A stretch of DNA of 64,000 nt from Gilliamella sp. wkB7 (lineage in GTDB: Bacteria; Pseudomonadota; Gammaproteobacteria; Enterobacterales; Orbaceae), in contig NZ_CM004509.1 in assembly GCF_001693435.1 (NCBI RefSeq), forward strand, positions 124,001-188,000, read 5' to 3'. Shown here one piece after another: positions 25,801 through 35,789 of this stretch; the stretch's first letter is position 1; the number at the start of each line of letters is the position of its first letter. The position numbers were made by a program, and so were the translations under genes. The notes beneath the pieces are model-generated. The model was not told where the DNA came from and ran no database searches. It worked only from the letters and a program-made list of their open reading frames with translations.

Positions 25801-26670
25801 ATGCAAAACCAATTCATTTTTGATGTTAATGAGCAAAATATTCAAGAGGTTATAGAAACCTCTTCTAAATATCCAGTGTTATTTTATTTTTGGTCTCCTA
25901 GAAGCCCAAATTATGAAGCAATGACACAAACATTAACTAATTTAGCAAATGAATATCATGGGCAGTTTGTATTAGCCAGTGTAAATTGTGATGAGCAGCA
26001 GATGTTAGCTGCACAATTTGGTTTACGCGCTATCCCAACTGTTTATTTATTTCAAAATGGACAACCTATTGATGGTTTTCAAGGTCCACAACCAGAAGAA
26101 ACGATTAGAGCGTTTTTAGAGAAAGTTCTACCAAATGAAGATGAACTTAAATTGATTGAAGCACAAAATTTGTTTAATGAAGCCAAATATGAACAGGCTT
26201 TACCATTATTAAGACAAGCATGGAAAACATTAACCGATCATTTAGGTAAACCAAGAACAGATATCGCCTTAATGTTAGTTAAAGCTCAAATAGAACAAAA
26301 ACAGCTTAGTGAAGCTAAAGAAGTATTAGCAACAATTCCTCTTCAAGATCAAGATTCTGATTTTCATGGATTGCAAGCTGAAATAGAATTGCTTGAGCAA
26401 GCAGCCAATTCACCTGAACTACAACAATTGCAAGCTGAACTTGCCAAACAACCTGATAATGTTGAACTTATGATTCAATTATCATCACAATTAATGCAAG
26501 TAGGGCGACATGAAGAAGCACTAGAATTGTTATTTAAACCATTAACTCATGATCTAAATGCTGGGGATGGACAGGTGAAAAAAACATTACTGGATCTTCT
26601 TGCTGCTCTTGGAACAAGTAATCCTTTAGCAAGTGCTTATCGCCGTAAACTTTATACACTTTTATATTAA
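25801..26670 (+). CDS. cnoX: Thioredoxin-fold co-chaperone CnoX (YbbN)
   Basis: The product is 289 residues (E. coli 284). An N-terminal thioredoxin fold (1-110) is followed by tetratricopeptide-like repeats (115-289). In E. coli it is a holdase that hands substrates to GroEL and DnaK under bleach stress. Alignment to E. coli is continuous (FGLRAIPTVYLFQNGQP, DGFQGPQPEE, IPLQDQD). In the active-site loop the E. coli SxxC cysteine 38 is a tyrosine here (WSPRSPNYEAM), while the second conserved cysteine, position 63 (VNCDEQQ), remains. Confidence 0.95.
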   Translation: MQNQFIFDVNEQNIQEVIETSSKYPVLFYFWSPRSPNYEAMTQTLTNLANEYHGQFVLASVNCDEQQMLAAQFGLRAIPTVYLFQNGQPIDGFQGPQPEETIRAFLEKVLPNEDELKLIEAQNLFNEAKYEQALPLLRQAWKTLTDHLGKPRTDIALMLVKAQIEQKQLSEAKEVLATIPLQDQDSDFHGLQAEIELLEQAANSPELQQLQAELAKQPDNVELMIQLSSQLMQVGRHEEALELLFKPLTHDLNAGDGQVKKTLLDLLAALGTSNPLASAYRRKLYTLLY

Positions 26671-26675
26671 TTTTT

Positions 26676-26876
26676 ATGAAACCAAAATATAAACGATTTT
26701 GTTTACGCATGTTAATGTGGTTATTTTCTATATTGAGCCTTGATTGTCGTACTGATGAACTATTTCGACCTTATATTAAAATTTTGAAAGAAAAAATATA
26801 TAAAAGTAAAGTTGATGAATTAAACAAGAAATTAGAGGAAAAAAATTCGAATCTAAGAGTATTGGATAAATTTTGA
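26676..26876 (+). CDS. Small basic protein downstream of cnoX, unknown
   Basis: The product is 66 residues and starts 5 bases after the cnoX stop. A hydrophobic patch (LRMLMWLFSILSLDC) is followed by a basic/acidic coiled coil (KEKIYKSKVDELNKKLEEK). No clear ribosome-binding site other than possible coupling to cnoX. A strong terminator follows, so the gene is inside the cnoX transcript. Family not recognised. Confidence 0.45.
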   Translation: MKPKYKRFCLRMLMWLFSILSLDCRTDELFRPYIKILKEKIYKSKVDELNKKLEEKNSNLRVLDKF

Positions 26877-26886
26877 GAAATGAGGA

Positions 26887-26921
26887 GATTCAACAATAAT
26901 AAAATTGTTGAATCTTTCTTT
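26887..26921. terminator. Terminator between cnoX/small ORF and map
   Basis: A perfect 10-bp stem GATTCAACAA (26887-26896) / TTGTTGAATC (26905-26914), loop of eight, with T-rich sequence after it. It serves the + strand unit and lies just past the stop of convergent map. Confidence 0.9.
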
Positions 26922-26923
26922 AT

Positions 26924-27712
26924 TTAATGTTCAATAATTCGTGGAAAATCTTCATTGCTACGCAATGTTAAAATTTCAACACCATTATCTGTCACTAAAA
27001 GAGTGTGTTCATATTGGGCAGAAAGACCATGGTCTTTAGTTTTCACTGTCCAACCGTCTTTCATTGTGCGTGTTCGCCAATCACCAGTATTCACCATTGG
27101 TTCAATGGTAAAGGTCATTCCTGACTTCAAAATCACACCGCCATCATCTGCATCGTAATGTAGAACTTGCGGTTCGTCGTGATACACTTCGCCAATACCA
27201 TGACCACAATATTCACGGACTGATGAAAAACCAAATTTATCAACATATTTTTGGATTGTTTTACCAATTTCTTTTAAACGAATACCTGGTTTGATAATTT
27301 TTATTGCCTCATATAAGCTTTGTTGGGTAACTTGGCAAAGTTTTTCACCGGCAACAGTTGGTTTACCCGCTATGTACATTCGGGACGTATCGCCATGATA
27401 ACCATCTTTAATAACAGTTACATCAATATTTAAAATATCACCATCTTTTAATTTTTTATCAAAACTTGGAATACCATGACAAACGACATCATTGATTGAA
27501 ATACAAGTAGTATGTTGATAACCACTATAACCAATATTGGCTGGTATAGCTTTTTGAACATTAACAATATAATCGTAACAGATTTTATCAAGCTCACCAG
27601 TACTAATACCTGGTTTTACATAGGGTTCAATCATTTCTAATACTTCAGCAGCAAGTTTTCCTGCTACACGCATTTTTTCAATTTCAGCGGGGGTTTTTAA
27701 TTTAATAGACAT
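26924..27712 (-). CDS. map: Methionine aminopeptidase, type I
   Basis: The product is 262 residues (E. coli 264). It removes the initiator methionine cotranslationally and is a dinuclear metalloenzyme. The metal ligands are present: DVTVIKDGYHGDTSRM (two Asp), EYCGHGIGEVYHDEPQVLHY (His) and FTIEPMVN with QYEHTLLVT (two Glu). The start at 27712 (MSIKLKTPAEIEKM) has AGGA eight bases upstream; the frame is open further without support. It stands alone, divergent from rlmC. Confidence 0.97.
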   Translation of the reverse strand: MSIKLKTPAEIEKMRVAGKLAAEVLEMIEPYVKPGISTGELDKICYDYIVNVQKAIPANIGYSGYQHTTCISINDVVCHGIPSFDKKLKDGDILNIDVTVIKDGYHGDTSRMYIAGKPTVAGEKLCQVTQQSLYEAIKIIKPGIRLKEIGKTIQKYVDKFGFSSVREYCGHGIGEVYHDEPQVLHYDADDGGVILKSGMTFTIEPMVNTGDWRTRTMKDGWTVKTKDHGLSAQYEHTLLVTDNGVEILTLRSNEDFPRIIEH

Positions 27713-27928
27713 TAGAGTTTTCCTGTAATTTTCATGGCAATATCCTATCATATACCGTTGTTTCGTCAAATCATCGCGATTAATAAATTAGTTGTGTAAA
27801 TTAAATACATAATTTTTTTGTAAAGAAGTTTCAGGTTAAGGGTACGTTTTAGTATAAAATTGAAAACTAATATTTATTAGCATAGTTTAAGTATATAATT
27901 ATTGATTATAAAAAAAGGTTATATAGTG

Positions 27929-29071
27929 ATGCAATGTAGTTATTATCAACAAAATAAATGTTCATCTTGTCAGTGGATTGACTATTCTTATCCAACTCAA
28001 CTTGAAATTAAACAAAATAAAATTTTAGAACAATTAATTCCTTTTAAACCATTAGACGTTAAATCTCCTTTTGCGAGTCGCGAGGCAGCTTTTCGTAATA
28101 AAGCTAAAATGGCTGTGCTTGGGACCGTTGAAAAACCAGTATTAGGTATTCAAAATGGTGATGAAACTGTTGATTTGTGTGATTGTCCTCTTTATACCCA
28201 CAGTATGCAAAGCATCCTTAAAATAGTTCGTAGTTACATTCGGAAACAGGGTTTAGTTCCATATAATATCAATAAGCGAAAAGGTGAATTGAAATTTGTA
28301 ATTATCAACGAGAGCGTCAGTGCTGGCGAACACAAATATATGTTAAGGTTCGTAGTAAAATCAGATAAATTCGTTCAAAAAATCAGAGATACCTATAAAC
28401 AGTTGCAAGAGAAGATTCAAAATTTACTTGTTGTTTCAATTAATATTCAACCTAAGCATGCAGCAATTTTAGAAGGTGATCAAGAAATTGTTCTAACTCA
28501 TAATGCTTTTTTACCTATGACATTAAATCATATTCCACTGTATATTAAGTCCAAAAGTTTTTTTCAAACGAATACTTATATCGCGGAAAACCTTTATAAA
28601 ACAGCAAGCGAGTGGGTTGCAACTCTGCCAATTAACTCTATTTGGGATCTCTTTTGTGGGGTAGGCGGGTTTGGTTTGAGTTGTGTCAATAATGCCGCAT
28701 CAAATGGTATTAAATTAACAGGTATCGAAATTAATTCTGATGCTATTGAGTGCGCCTCAAAAACAGCAAATACTTTAGATTTTAAACATTTGACATTCAA
28801 ATCACTCGATGCAACACAGTACGCCATTGGTATGCAAGATATACCTGATTTAGTTTTACTTAATCCTCCTCGTCGTGGAGCAGGTAAAGATTTGATGCAA
28901 TATTTAGAAAATGTTAAACCAAACTATGTTTTATATTCCAGTTGTAATTTGACTTCGTTAACCGAGGATCTAACTTTTTTATCCAATTATCAAATAGTAA
29001 AGGTTCAACTATTTGATATGTTCCCTCATACATCACATATGGAAATTTTAGTTTTATTAGCGAAAAAATAA
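27929..29071 (+). CDS. rlmC: 23S rRNA (m5U747) methyltransferase RlmC
   Basis: The product is 380 residues (E. coli 375). It methylates U747 of 23S rRNA. An N-terminal 4Fe-4S cluster site is formed by CSYYQQNKCSSCQW and the later C in DLCDCPLY. The SAM domain has WDLFCGVGGFGL, LNPPRRGAGKDL and the nucleophile cysteine in YSSCNLTSL. A C-terminal LFDMFPHTSHMEIL completes the RlmC pattern. I use the ATG at 27929 (MQCSYY) by alignment with E. coli; GTG one codon earlier is possible. Confidence 0.95.
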   Translation: MQCSYYQQNKCSSCQWIDYSYPTQLEIKQNKILEQLIPFKPLDVKSPFASREAAFRNKAKMAVLGTVEKPVLGIQNGDETVDLCDCPLYTHSMQSILKIVRSYIRKQGLVPYNINKRKGELKFVIINESVSAGEHKYMLRFVVKSDKFVQKIRDTYKQLQEKIQNLLVVSINIQPKHAAILEGDQEIVLTHNAFLPMTLNHIPLYIKSKSFFQTNTYIAENLYKTASEWVATLPINSIWDLFCGVGGFGLSCVNNAASNGIKLTGIEINSDAIECASKTANTLDFKHLTFKSLDATQYAIGMQDIPDLVLLNPPRRGAGKDLMQYLENVKPNYVLYSSCNLTSLTEDLTFLSNYQIVKVQLFDMFPHTSHMEILVLLAKK

Positions 29072-29244
29072 TTAATTCTATTTTGATTAGTCGATAATGG
29101 CTAATCAATTTTCTACTTGTGATTTGTTATAAATTTTTTAGTAATAACAATCTCATTTTGATAACTCAATTTTACTTATCTGTCCCTCGATAATAAATCT
29201 AAATCTCGTTATCTCACTTAATATTAAAAACGTTCAATATAAAT

Positions 29245-29263
29245 ACTAATGATAATCATTATT
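29245..29263. promoter_or_regulatory. Fur box 1 upstream of the heme operon
   Basis: ACTAATGATAATCATTATT matches the 19-bp Fur consensus at 16 positions, including the whole AATGATAATCATTAT core. It lies about 130 bases upstream of the TonB receptor start, where a promoter would be expected. It implies iron-repressed expression. Confidence 0.8.
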
Positions 29264-29273
29264 AAATGTTAGT

Positions 29274-29292
29274 AATAATTATTATCATTGAT
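29274..29292. promoter_or_regulatory. Fur box 2 (weaker)
   Basis: AATAATTATTATCATTGAT matches the Fur consensus (reverse-complement reading) at 14 of 19 positions. It lies 29 bases from box 1, nearly three helical turns, allowing cooperative Fur binding. Confidence 0.6.
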
Positions 29293-29390
29293 CGCTTTAA
29301 GTAAATTTGTTAGATTAGCGCAATAAATATGATAAACATCAAATATTGGAGCAATACTTTATAAGTTTTAATATGTTTTATGGTGTGTGA

Positions 29391-31586
29391 ATGAGAGTAA
29401 ATAATATCTTTTTAACTTTTGTAATTGCTTCAATCTCTTTGCCTGTATTGGCGGATAATGATGAATTAGAAACAATAACTGTGACAGCAAGTCGGCAAAA
29501 AAAAGCTAAATTAACCATTCCAGAAACTGTCGATATCATAAGTAAAAAGACCATTGATGATCATCAAATGACAACAATGGAAGATTTAGTCCGTTATCTT
29601 CCCGGTATTTCGGTAAATAGACAAACATCAGGGACCGACCCTTATGTTAATTTGGGTGGAATCAGAATTAGAGGGATGTCTGGGAATCGGGTGCAATTAC
29701 AGGTTGATGGTGCAAGAGTAATCGAAGGTTTGCAAGACGGTAATCGTAATTTTATCGATTTATCGACAATTAAAACTGTTGAAATCGTGCGGGGACCGGG
29801 TTCAGTTTTATGGGGAGCGGATGCATTAGGTGGAGTTGTTGCATTCAAAACATTAGATCCTAATGATTTATTGAAAGGTAAACCTTATGCAGTACAAATT
29901 AAGGGTGCTTATGATAGCTTGAATAAGCAGAATACAAAAACAGGTATGCTGGCATTAGAATTAATGCCAAATTTAGAAGCACTTATCAGTTTTAGTCGAC
30001 GTGACTATCAAGAAACAAAGCTAAAAAAAGCTAAAGCGAATGGGGGGATATGGGGATGTCCTCGAGGCGAAAACGCAATTAGATGTAATAAACTCAATCC
30101 GTTAGATGCAAAAGCTGAAAATATGTTGTCAAAACTGGTTTATCATAATGATAATCGTGAGACAAAATTAACTTTTGAAAATTTCCGCTCTAATTCTTTT
30201 GTTAAACAGTTATACGATTATGGTTTACAATCTTCTGGTACTTTTAATGGTGATTATAGAAGAACTCAAATACAGACAAGAAAGCGTTATGCTATAGAAG
30301 ACTCATGGTCACCCGCTTTGCCTTTTATCGATCAAATCAAAACAATGATCTCTTATTCTCCCCAAGAACGTTATCTAAAATCTCGTCGTGAACAAATCGA
30401 TAGAAAGCGTAATCCAATCTATACCTATACTACAAATGATTATAAAGAGAAATTTTGGCAAGTTGATTTACAATTCAATTCAAATTTGGATTTTTTGAAT
30501 GTTGATCATGATTTAGTGTATGGATTTCAAGGCGATATTACCCACAGCGATTACCGTAATAAAAGTACAAAAAATGGTATAACTACCATTGGAGGTGGAT
30601 TCAATTTTGCTAATTCTAAAACTCAGCGAGCAGATATTTATTTGCAAGATGAGTTTCATATATTTACGGAACGTTTAAAAGTTAAACCTGGTTTACGTTA
30701 TGCTACTTATAAAATTAAACCTGATATTGATAGTTATTATGCTGTTATTAAAGGAAAAGAACCTCGTAAATTAACTTCTCATCGCTTGATTCCTCAATTA
30801 GGAACTTTATTCAACCTTACAGATCAATATTCAATTTATGCCCGTTATGCTGAAGGCTTTAAAATGCCAACAGCTCAACAGTTATATACTTCTTTGCCAT
30901 CGGTATCGATGAATTTGATCCCTAATCCTAATTTAAAACCAGAAAAAGTTAAATCGTACGAAGCAGGATTAAGGGGCGATTATACCAATGGTTGGTTTAG
31001 CTTTGGTGCCTTTAAAGCTGACTATAGTAATTATATTAAAAACTTTATTCGTGTTGGCCCTAAAGATTATACATATAAAAATTTATCAAGAGTAAATCTT
31101 TGGGGATTGGAATCATCGGCTGAGTGGCGGTTTTCAAATAACTGGACTTTAAATACTTCCGCATCTTATCAACATGGTAAAAAACAAGAAACACCTGGTG
31201 AAAAGAAGTCATATTTTAATGAAGCAATGCCTTTACAAGGTACTATTGGCCTTAAATGGCATCATCCAGAATACAATTTTGATACTGAGTTAGTTGGAAC
31301 GTTCTCTAAAGCTGTGACACGTGTGTCAAAAGATAGTTCATCTAACGATGAAGTATTCAAACCTAAAGGATATGCTATTTATGATGCGTATCTTAATTGG
31401 CATCCTAGTAAAAATATTACTTTTAGGGCATCAGTCTTAAATATTTTCGATCGACGTTACTTTAAGTGGCCAATGTTTAGTACATATTATAAAAATCCAC
31501 AAGATAATGTAAAAGCAACCAATCCGATTGAGCTACAAACAGCACCGGGAAGAACTTTCACTGTTGATGTGGTGGTAAATTTTTAA
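29391..31586 (+). CDS. TonB-dependent heme/hemoglobin receptor
   Basis: The product is 731 residues: signal peptide (cut near residue 21, LPVLA-DNDE), TonB box ETITVTA, a plug domain (IPETVDIISKKTIDDHQMT, LPGISVNRQ, GIRIRGMSGNRVQL, GPGSVLWGADALGGVVAF) and a C-terminal 22-strand barrel ending in aromatic VNF. The heme-receptor NPNL motif is present (IPNPNLKPEK), with YARYAEGFKMPTAQQLY where FRAP is normally found; the usual histidine between them is not seen. It transports heme or an iron complex across the outer membrane using TonB energy. It begins the Fur-controlled operon with the next two genes. Confidence 0.85.
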   Translation: MRVNNIFLTFVIASISLPVLADNDELETITVTASRQKKAKLTIPETVDIISKKTIDDHQMTTMEDLVRYLPGISVNRQTSGTDPYVNLGGIRIRGMSGNRVQLQVDGARVIEGLQDGNRNFIDLSTIKTVEIVRGPGSVLWGADALGGVVAFKTLDPNDLLKGKPYAVQIKGAYDSLNKQNTKTGMLALELMPNLEALISFSRRDYQETKLKKAKANGGIWGCPRGENAIRCNKLNPLDAKAENMLSKLVYHNDNRETKLTFENFRSNSFVKQLYDYGLQSSGTFNGDYRRTQIQTRKRYAIEDSWSPALPFIDQIKTMISYSPQERYLKSRREQIDRKRNPIYTYTTNDYKEKFWQVDLQFNSNLDFLNVDHDLVYGFQGDITHSDYRNKSTKNGITTIGGGFNFANSKTQRADIYLQDEFHIFTERLKVKPGLRYATYKIKPDIDSYYAVIKGKEPRKLTSHRLIPQLGTLFNLTDQYSIYARYAEGFKMPTAQQLYTSLPSVSMNLIPNPNLKPEKVKSYEAGLRGDYTNGWFSFGAFKADYSNYIKNFIRVGPKDYTYKNLSRVNLWGLESSAEWRFSNNWTLNTSASYQHGKKQETPGEKKSYFNEAMPLQGTIGLKWHHPEYNFDTELVGTFSKAVTRVSKDSSSNDEVFKPKGYAIYDAYLNWHPSKNITFRASVLNIFDRRYFKWPMFSTYYKNPQDNVKATNPIELQTAPGRTFTVDVVVNF

Positions 31587-31639
31587 AAGATCGTCTGAAT
31601 ATAAACAAGGACACCGTTTCTGATTAAAAAGCAGAGTAG

Positions 31640-33352
31640 GTGGCTTTTAACAATGGTTATTTATTGAGAGTAAAAGTTTTGCAAACATTAAGAAATATTT
31701 TTTTGCTTATAAAACTCTGCACCAAAACTAAGCAAGGTAAATGGGGATTTTGTTACGCTTTCATTGTGATAAGTTTAAAAATTGTTTTAATTAAAATTAG
31801 TTTGGAGATGATTGGTTGGAATAAAAATTTCTACAATGCACTGGAAAAATATAATTTACAAGAAGTAGTAAATCAAATTGGCGTTTTTATTTTATTAACA
31901 ATCCTAGGTGCCATTACTTTTTTAATGTCAGATTATTTAAGAAAAATTACCGTTATTATATGGCGTAAAGTACTTAATGATACGATATTAGATCATTGGA
32001 TAAATAATAAAACCTATTGGTTTTTGAATAATAAACAAGGTGAAATAGATAATCCTGAACAACGCATTGCTGAAGATTGCCAGTTGTTTGTTGATAAATT
32101 AACCAATGAGGGGTTTTCTTTTATCACTCAACTCATCGGTCTAGTTACGTATTTTATATTGCTATGGCAAATTACAGATAACTTCGTTTTATCGTTTAAT
32201 CTATTGGGTTTTGATATTAGTCTTTCACACTATATGGTTTGGTTAGCGCCAATATATGTCATTATCTGTTCTTACCTGACTCATTGGCTTGGTAATCCTT
32301 TGAAAGCTTTATTAATTCAACAACAGCATAAAGAGGCGGATTACCGTTTTGCTTTAACTCGATTTAGAGAATCAAAAGAACCGATAGCCTTATTAAACGG
32401 AGAAAAAGTTGAAAGAGAGATACTCGATCAGCATTTTAGTAACATCATGACAAATTGGTATCAGTTAATTAAACGACAGTTATTTTTAGGTTGTTTTACT
32501 CGACCTTATAATCTTACTGTTTTACAAATACCCACTTTTTTTGCATTACCTATTTACCTAATTGGCAAAGTTAGCCTTGGATCATTAATGCAAATTAGTA
32601 AGACATTTAGTAATGTGGTGGTTAATTTATCGTGGTTTATTTTCAATTATAATAATTTAGCTGAGCTGACTGCCTGTAGCCACCGTTTATGTCAGTTTAT
32701 TAATCGTGCGAGATTGATAGCTGATATGCATAACCAACAAAGGCAATTTGAAAAAGATACGGATATTTTATTAATAAATAATCTAATTATAAAAAATCCA
32801 AGTGGTAAGGTTTTGCTTAAAGTACCCGAACTGCGATTAAATAAAGGGGAATCTATCATCTTGTCAGGAGTGTCAGGAATAGGTAAATCGACCTTGTTTA
32901 AATTATTATCAGGAATTTACCCCTACTATGAAGGTTATATTGAGTTACCAAAAGCTAATAAACTCTTTTTATCACAAAATCCTTATTTTCCTATGGGAGG
33001 ATTAGCTCATGCAGTGGCTTATCCTAACCCTTTATTAGAAAAGGATTTAGACAGTATTAAACAAATTTTAGCAGAGGTAGGTTTCTTAGCTCAAGATATT
33101 GAAAAAAAGTTACTAGATTACGATTTAAATAGACTATCTGGAGGTGAAAAACAGCGTTTAGTGATAGCGCGGATTTTATTGCATAAACCTGATTGGATAT
33201 TTATGGATGAGACGACAAATGCATTAGATAAACATTCAGAACATCAATTACTAAAATTGTTACAAACTAACTTAACAAATAGTAGTTTTATTATAATTTC
33301 TCATTCGGATATATCGTCTTATTTCAAACAATGCAATCAATTAATATTATAA
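31640..33352 (+). CDS. SbmA/YddA-type ABC transporter, permease fused to ATPase
   Basis: The product is 570 residues. An N-terminal membrane domain of the SbmA/BacA/YddA type (about six helices; MIGWNKNFYNALEKYN, DNPEQRIAEDCQLFV near residue 138) is joined to an ATP-binding domain with Walker A GVSGIGKST, signature LSGGEKQRL and Walker B WIFMDETTNALD. Family members export or import peptides, cobalamin or other hydrophobic compounds. Its place between a heme receptor and a HugZ-like protein suggests heme or a peptide/iron cargo, but this is inferred. The GTG start at 31640 has no strong ribosome-binding site, so the start is uncertain. Confidence 0.85.
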   Translation: MAFNNGYLLRVKVLQTLRNIFLLIKLCTKTKQGKWGFCYAFIVISLKIVLIKISLEMIGWNKNFYNALEKYNLQEVVNQIGVFILLTILGAITFLMSDYLRKITVIIWRKVLNDTILDHWINNKTYWFLNNKQGEIDNPEQRIAEDCQLFVDKLTNEGFSFITQLIGLVTYFILLWQITDNFVLSFNLLGFDISLSHYMVWLAPIYVIICSYLTHWLGNPLKALLIQQQHKEADYRFALTRFRESKEPIALLNGEKVEREILDQHFSNIMTNWYQLIKRQLFLGCFTRPYNLTVLQIPTFFALPIYLIGKVSLGSLMQISKTFSNVVVNLSWFIFNYNNLAELTACSHRLCQFINRARLIADMHNQQRQFEKDTDILLINNLIIKNPSGKVLLKVPELRLNKGESIILSGVSGIGKSTLFKLLSGIYPYYEGYIELPKANKLFLSQNPYFPMGGLAHAVAYPNPLLEKDLDSIKQILAEVGFLAQDIEKKLLDYDLNRLSGGEKQRLVIARILLHKPDWIFMDETTNALDKHSEHQLLKLLQTNLTNSSFIIISHSDISSYFKQCNQLIL

Positions 33353-33409
33353 AAAAAGAGATAACAGATTAAGTAAAAAAATAAAAGTTAAATTAAATAA
33401 GGAGTTTTT

Positions 33410-33934
33410 ATGGCAGAATCCAAAACTAATAACGTTCAAGATACATTAGATAGCTTACATGAAACCGTGTTAACAGTCATACTATCAACTATAAATAAAG
33501 ATGGAGGAGTTGAAACCAGTTATTCACCTTATTTCTTTGATGGAAGTGATTATTATGTTCTTATTTCTGATTTAGCACCACATAGTCAAAATATGAAAAT
33601 CAATCCTCAAATTTCTTTTATTATTATTGATGATGAATCTAAGACAAAAAATATTTATGCACGTAGACGTTTAAGTTCTCAAGCAACAGCTGAAATTGTT
33701 GATAAAAATTTACCAATTTTTGAGAAAGTAATCGATCAGCTTGCTAAACGGGTGAGCAAGATGGTTTATATGCTTTGTGAGATGAATGATTTTAACTTAT
33801 TTAAAATTGCACCAACATCAGGACGCATTGTTATTGGTTTTGGTAAAACCTATCTTATTGATCACAAAAATAAAATCGTCACACCTGTCGATGAAGATTA
33901 TGTTGCTAACCAAAAAAAGCAAAGTGAAAGTTAA
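33410..33934 (+). CDS. hugZ: HugZ/HutZ-family heme utilisation protein
   Basis: The product is 174 residues with the split-barrel FMN-binding-like fold of HugZ/HutZ: VQDTLDSLHETVLTVILSTI, TSYSPYFFDGSDYYVLISDL near residue 35, RRRLSSQATAEIV near 85 and SGRIVIGFGKTYLID near 145. HutZ opens heme to free iron. The histidine-rich C-terminal tail of many relatives is absent, which may affect heme binding. It starts after AAGGAG with the ATG eight bases later, 57 bases after the ABC gene, and ends before a terminator. Confidence 0.8.
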   Translation: MAESKTNNVQDTLDSLHETVLTVILSTINKDGGVETSYSPYFFDGSDYYVLISDLAPHSQNMKINPQISFIIIDDESKTKNIYARRRLSSQATAEIVDKNLPIFEKVIDQLAKRVSKMVYMLCEMNDFNLFKIAPTSGRIVIGFGKTYLIDHKNKIVTPVDEDYVANQKKQSES

Positions 33935-33953
33935 ACTATAATTAAATTTTAAA

Positions 33954-33986
33954 TCAATAGAGTAGGTTAATTATCAACTCTATTGA
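33954..33986 (+). terminator. Inverted repeat behind the heme operon
   Basis: TCAATAGAGT (33954-33963) pairs with ACTCTATTGA (33977-33986) over a 13-base loop. The T-tract after it is weak, so it is a probable terminator of modest strength. Confidence 0.6.
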
Positions 33987-34225
33987 CTCTTATTATTCTC
34001 GAAAAGATTGCCCTCTACAGATTATTATGTTTCTATTTAAATATAAAATAATGTTTATCTGATAATTTTTAATTAACAGCTCTATTATGAATATAATAGT
34101 GAAGTTTATCTTTAAAGATGAACAAATATTAATTTATTGATTGTATATTATAAAAATAGCCCATGATAGGCTGTAATTTATGTTAATATGGCAAAAATCA
34201 ATCTTAATTATGGAAACGCAAAATT

Positions 34226-35788
34226 ATGATACCCGATGTTTCTAAAGCACTTAGCTGGTTAGAAAAACATTATACAATTTTACAAGGCATTCAACGCGGT
34301 GTTGAGCGAGAAACTTTGCGTATTTTACCTGATGGTTCCTTATCAAAAACACCTTTTCCAGCCAATATAGGCTCCGCGCTCACGCACCCTTGGATCACAA
34401 CTGATTTTGCTGAATCTCTACTTGAATTCATTACGCCAGTTAATACCAATATTGATTATATGTTAACATTTTTACGTGATTTGCATCGTTATGCTAGTGT
34501 TAATATTGGCGATGAATTGATGTGGCCTTTAAGTATGCCATGTTTTGTCGCAAACGAAGATGACATTATTTTGGCACAATATGGATCATCAAATGAAGGA
34601 CGTTTCAAAACGGTGTATCGTGAAGGTTTAAAAAACCGTTATGGCGCAATGATGCAAACTATTTCAGGGGTTCATTATAATTTTTCATTACCAATGGCAT
34701 TTTGGCAAGCTAGAGATGGCGTAAAAAATACTGAAGAAGGTAAAGCCGTTATTTCTGAAGGCTATTTTACTTTAATCCGTAACTATTATCGCTTTGGGTG
34801 GGTTATTCCTTATCTATTCGGCGCCTCTCCATCTATATGTTCTTCATTTATTCAAAACCCAGAAAAAGCGAAAGCTTTTATTGAACAAACAAACGGAAAT
34901 TGTTATTTACCTTATGCAACGTCATTAAGACTAAGTGATATTGGCTACACAAATGATGCACAAAAACAGTTAGGTATAACATTTAATCATTTAGATACTT
35001 ATGTTGAAGGCCTTAAACGAGCCACCCATACTAAGTCACCACAATTTAGTAAGTTGGGTGTCAAAGTAAATGGCCATTATCGTCAATTGAATGATAATGT
35101 ATTACAAATTGAAAATGAGTTTTATGCACCGATTCGCCCTAAACGGGTACCAAGATCTGGAGAATCGCCATCTGATGCACTTATGCGTGGCGGTATTGAG
35201 TATATTGAAGTTCGAGCGTTAGATATCAATCCTTTTTCACCTATTGGTATCACCGAAGAACAAATTCGTTTTATCGATCTTTTCTTAATTTGGTGTGCAT
35301 TAGCGCCTGCACCAGAAATGAGTAGTGAAGAACTTGAGTGTTCTAAAATAAATTGGAATCGAGTAATCATGGAAGGGCGTAAGCCTGGTTTGGAAATAGG
35401 TATGGGCTGTGATAGTTATCGGGAACCATTATCTAAAGTTGGGCATAATTTGTTTAAAGATTTGCTTAGAGTCGCGGATGTTTTGGATCATAATGACGAG
35501 CATCGACAATATCGAAAGGTTTGTGAAAAGTTGGATGTGATGTTTGACCAACCTGAATTAACTTTATCTGCTAGAACGCTTGAAGCTATCAGTGATTTAG
35601 GCACTTCTAAATTTGGTTTAGTCCTTGCATCTCAATATAAAAAACAACTCTCAGCAGAACCTTTAGCAATATTGACTGATAGCGATTTTGTTCAACAGCG
35701 TATTTTGTCTATTGAAAAACAAAAGAAAAAAGAGCAAAGTGATACCTTATCCTTTGATGAGTATGTAAAACAAAAAACCAATATTTAA
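34226..35788 (+). CDS. gshA: Glutamate-cysteine ligase
   Basis: The product is 520 residues (E. coli 518). It catalyses the first, rate-limiting step of glutathione synthesis. Conserved blocks are [11 protein letters not shown] near residue 23, [14 protein letters not shown] near 55, [10 protein letters not shown] near 148 and [15 protein letters not shown] near 325 (Mg/Cys site). ATG start with GGAA upstream. It is directly followed by yafD, one base apart. Confidence 0.97.
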   Translation: MIPDVSKALSWLEKHYTILQGIQRGVERETLRILPDGSLSKTPFPANIGSALTHPWITTDFAESLLEFITPVNTNIDYMLTFLRDLHRYASVNIGDELMWPLSMPCFVANEDDIILAQYGSSNEGRFKTVYREGLKNRYGAMMQTISGVHYNFSLPMAFWQARDGVKNTEEGKAVISEGYFTLIRNYYRFGWVIPYLFGASPSICSSFIQNPEKAKAFIEQTNGNCYLPYATSLRLSDIGYTNDAQKQLGITFNHLDTYVEGLKRATHTKSPQFSKLGVKVNGHYRQLNDNVLQIENEFYAPIRPKRVPRSGESPSDALMRGGIEYIEVRALDINPFSPIGITEEQIRFIDLFLIWCALAPAPEMSSEELECSKINWNRVIMEGRKPGLEIGMGCDSYREPLSKVGHNLFKDLLRVADVLDHNDEHRQYRKVCEKLDVMFDQPELTLSARTLEAISDLGTSKFGLVLASQYKKQLSAEPLAILTDSDFVQQRILSIEKQKKKEQSDTLSFDEYVKQKTNI

Positions 35789-35789
35789 A

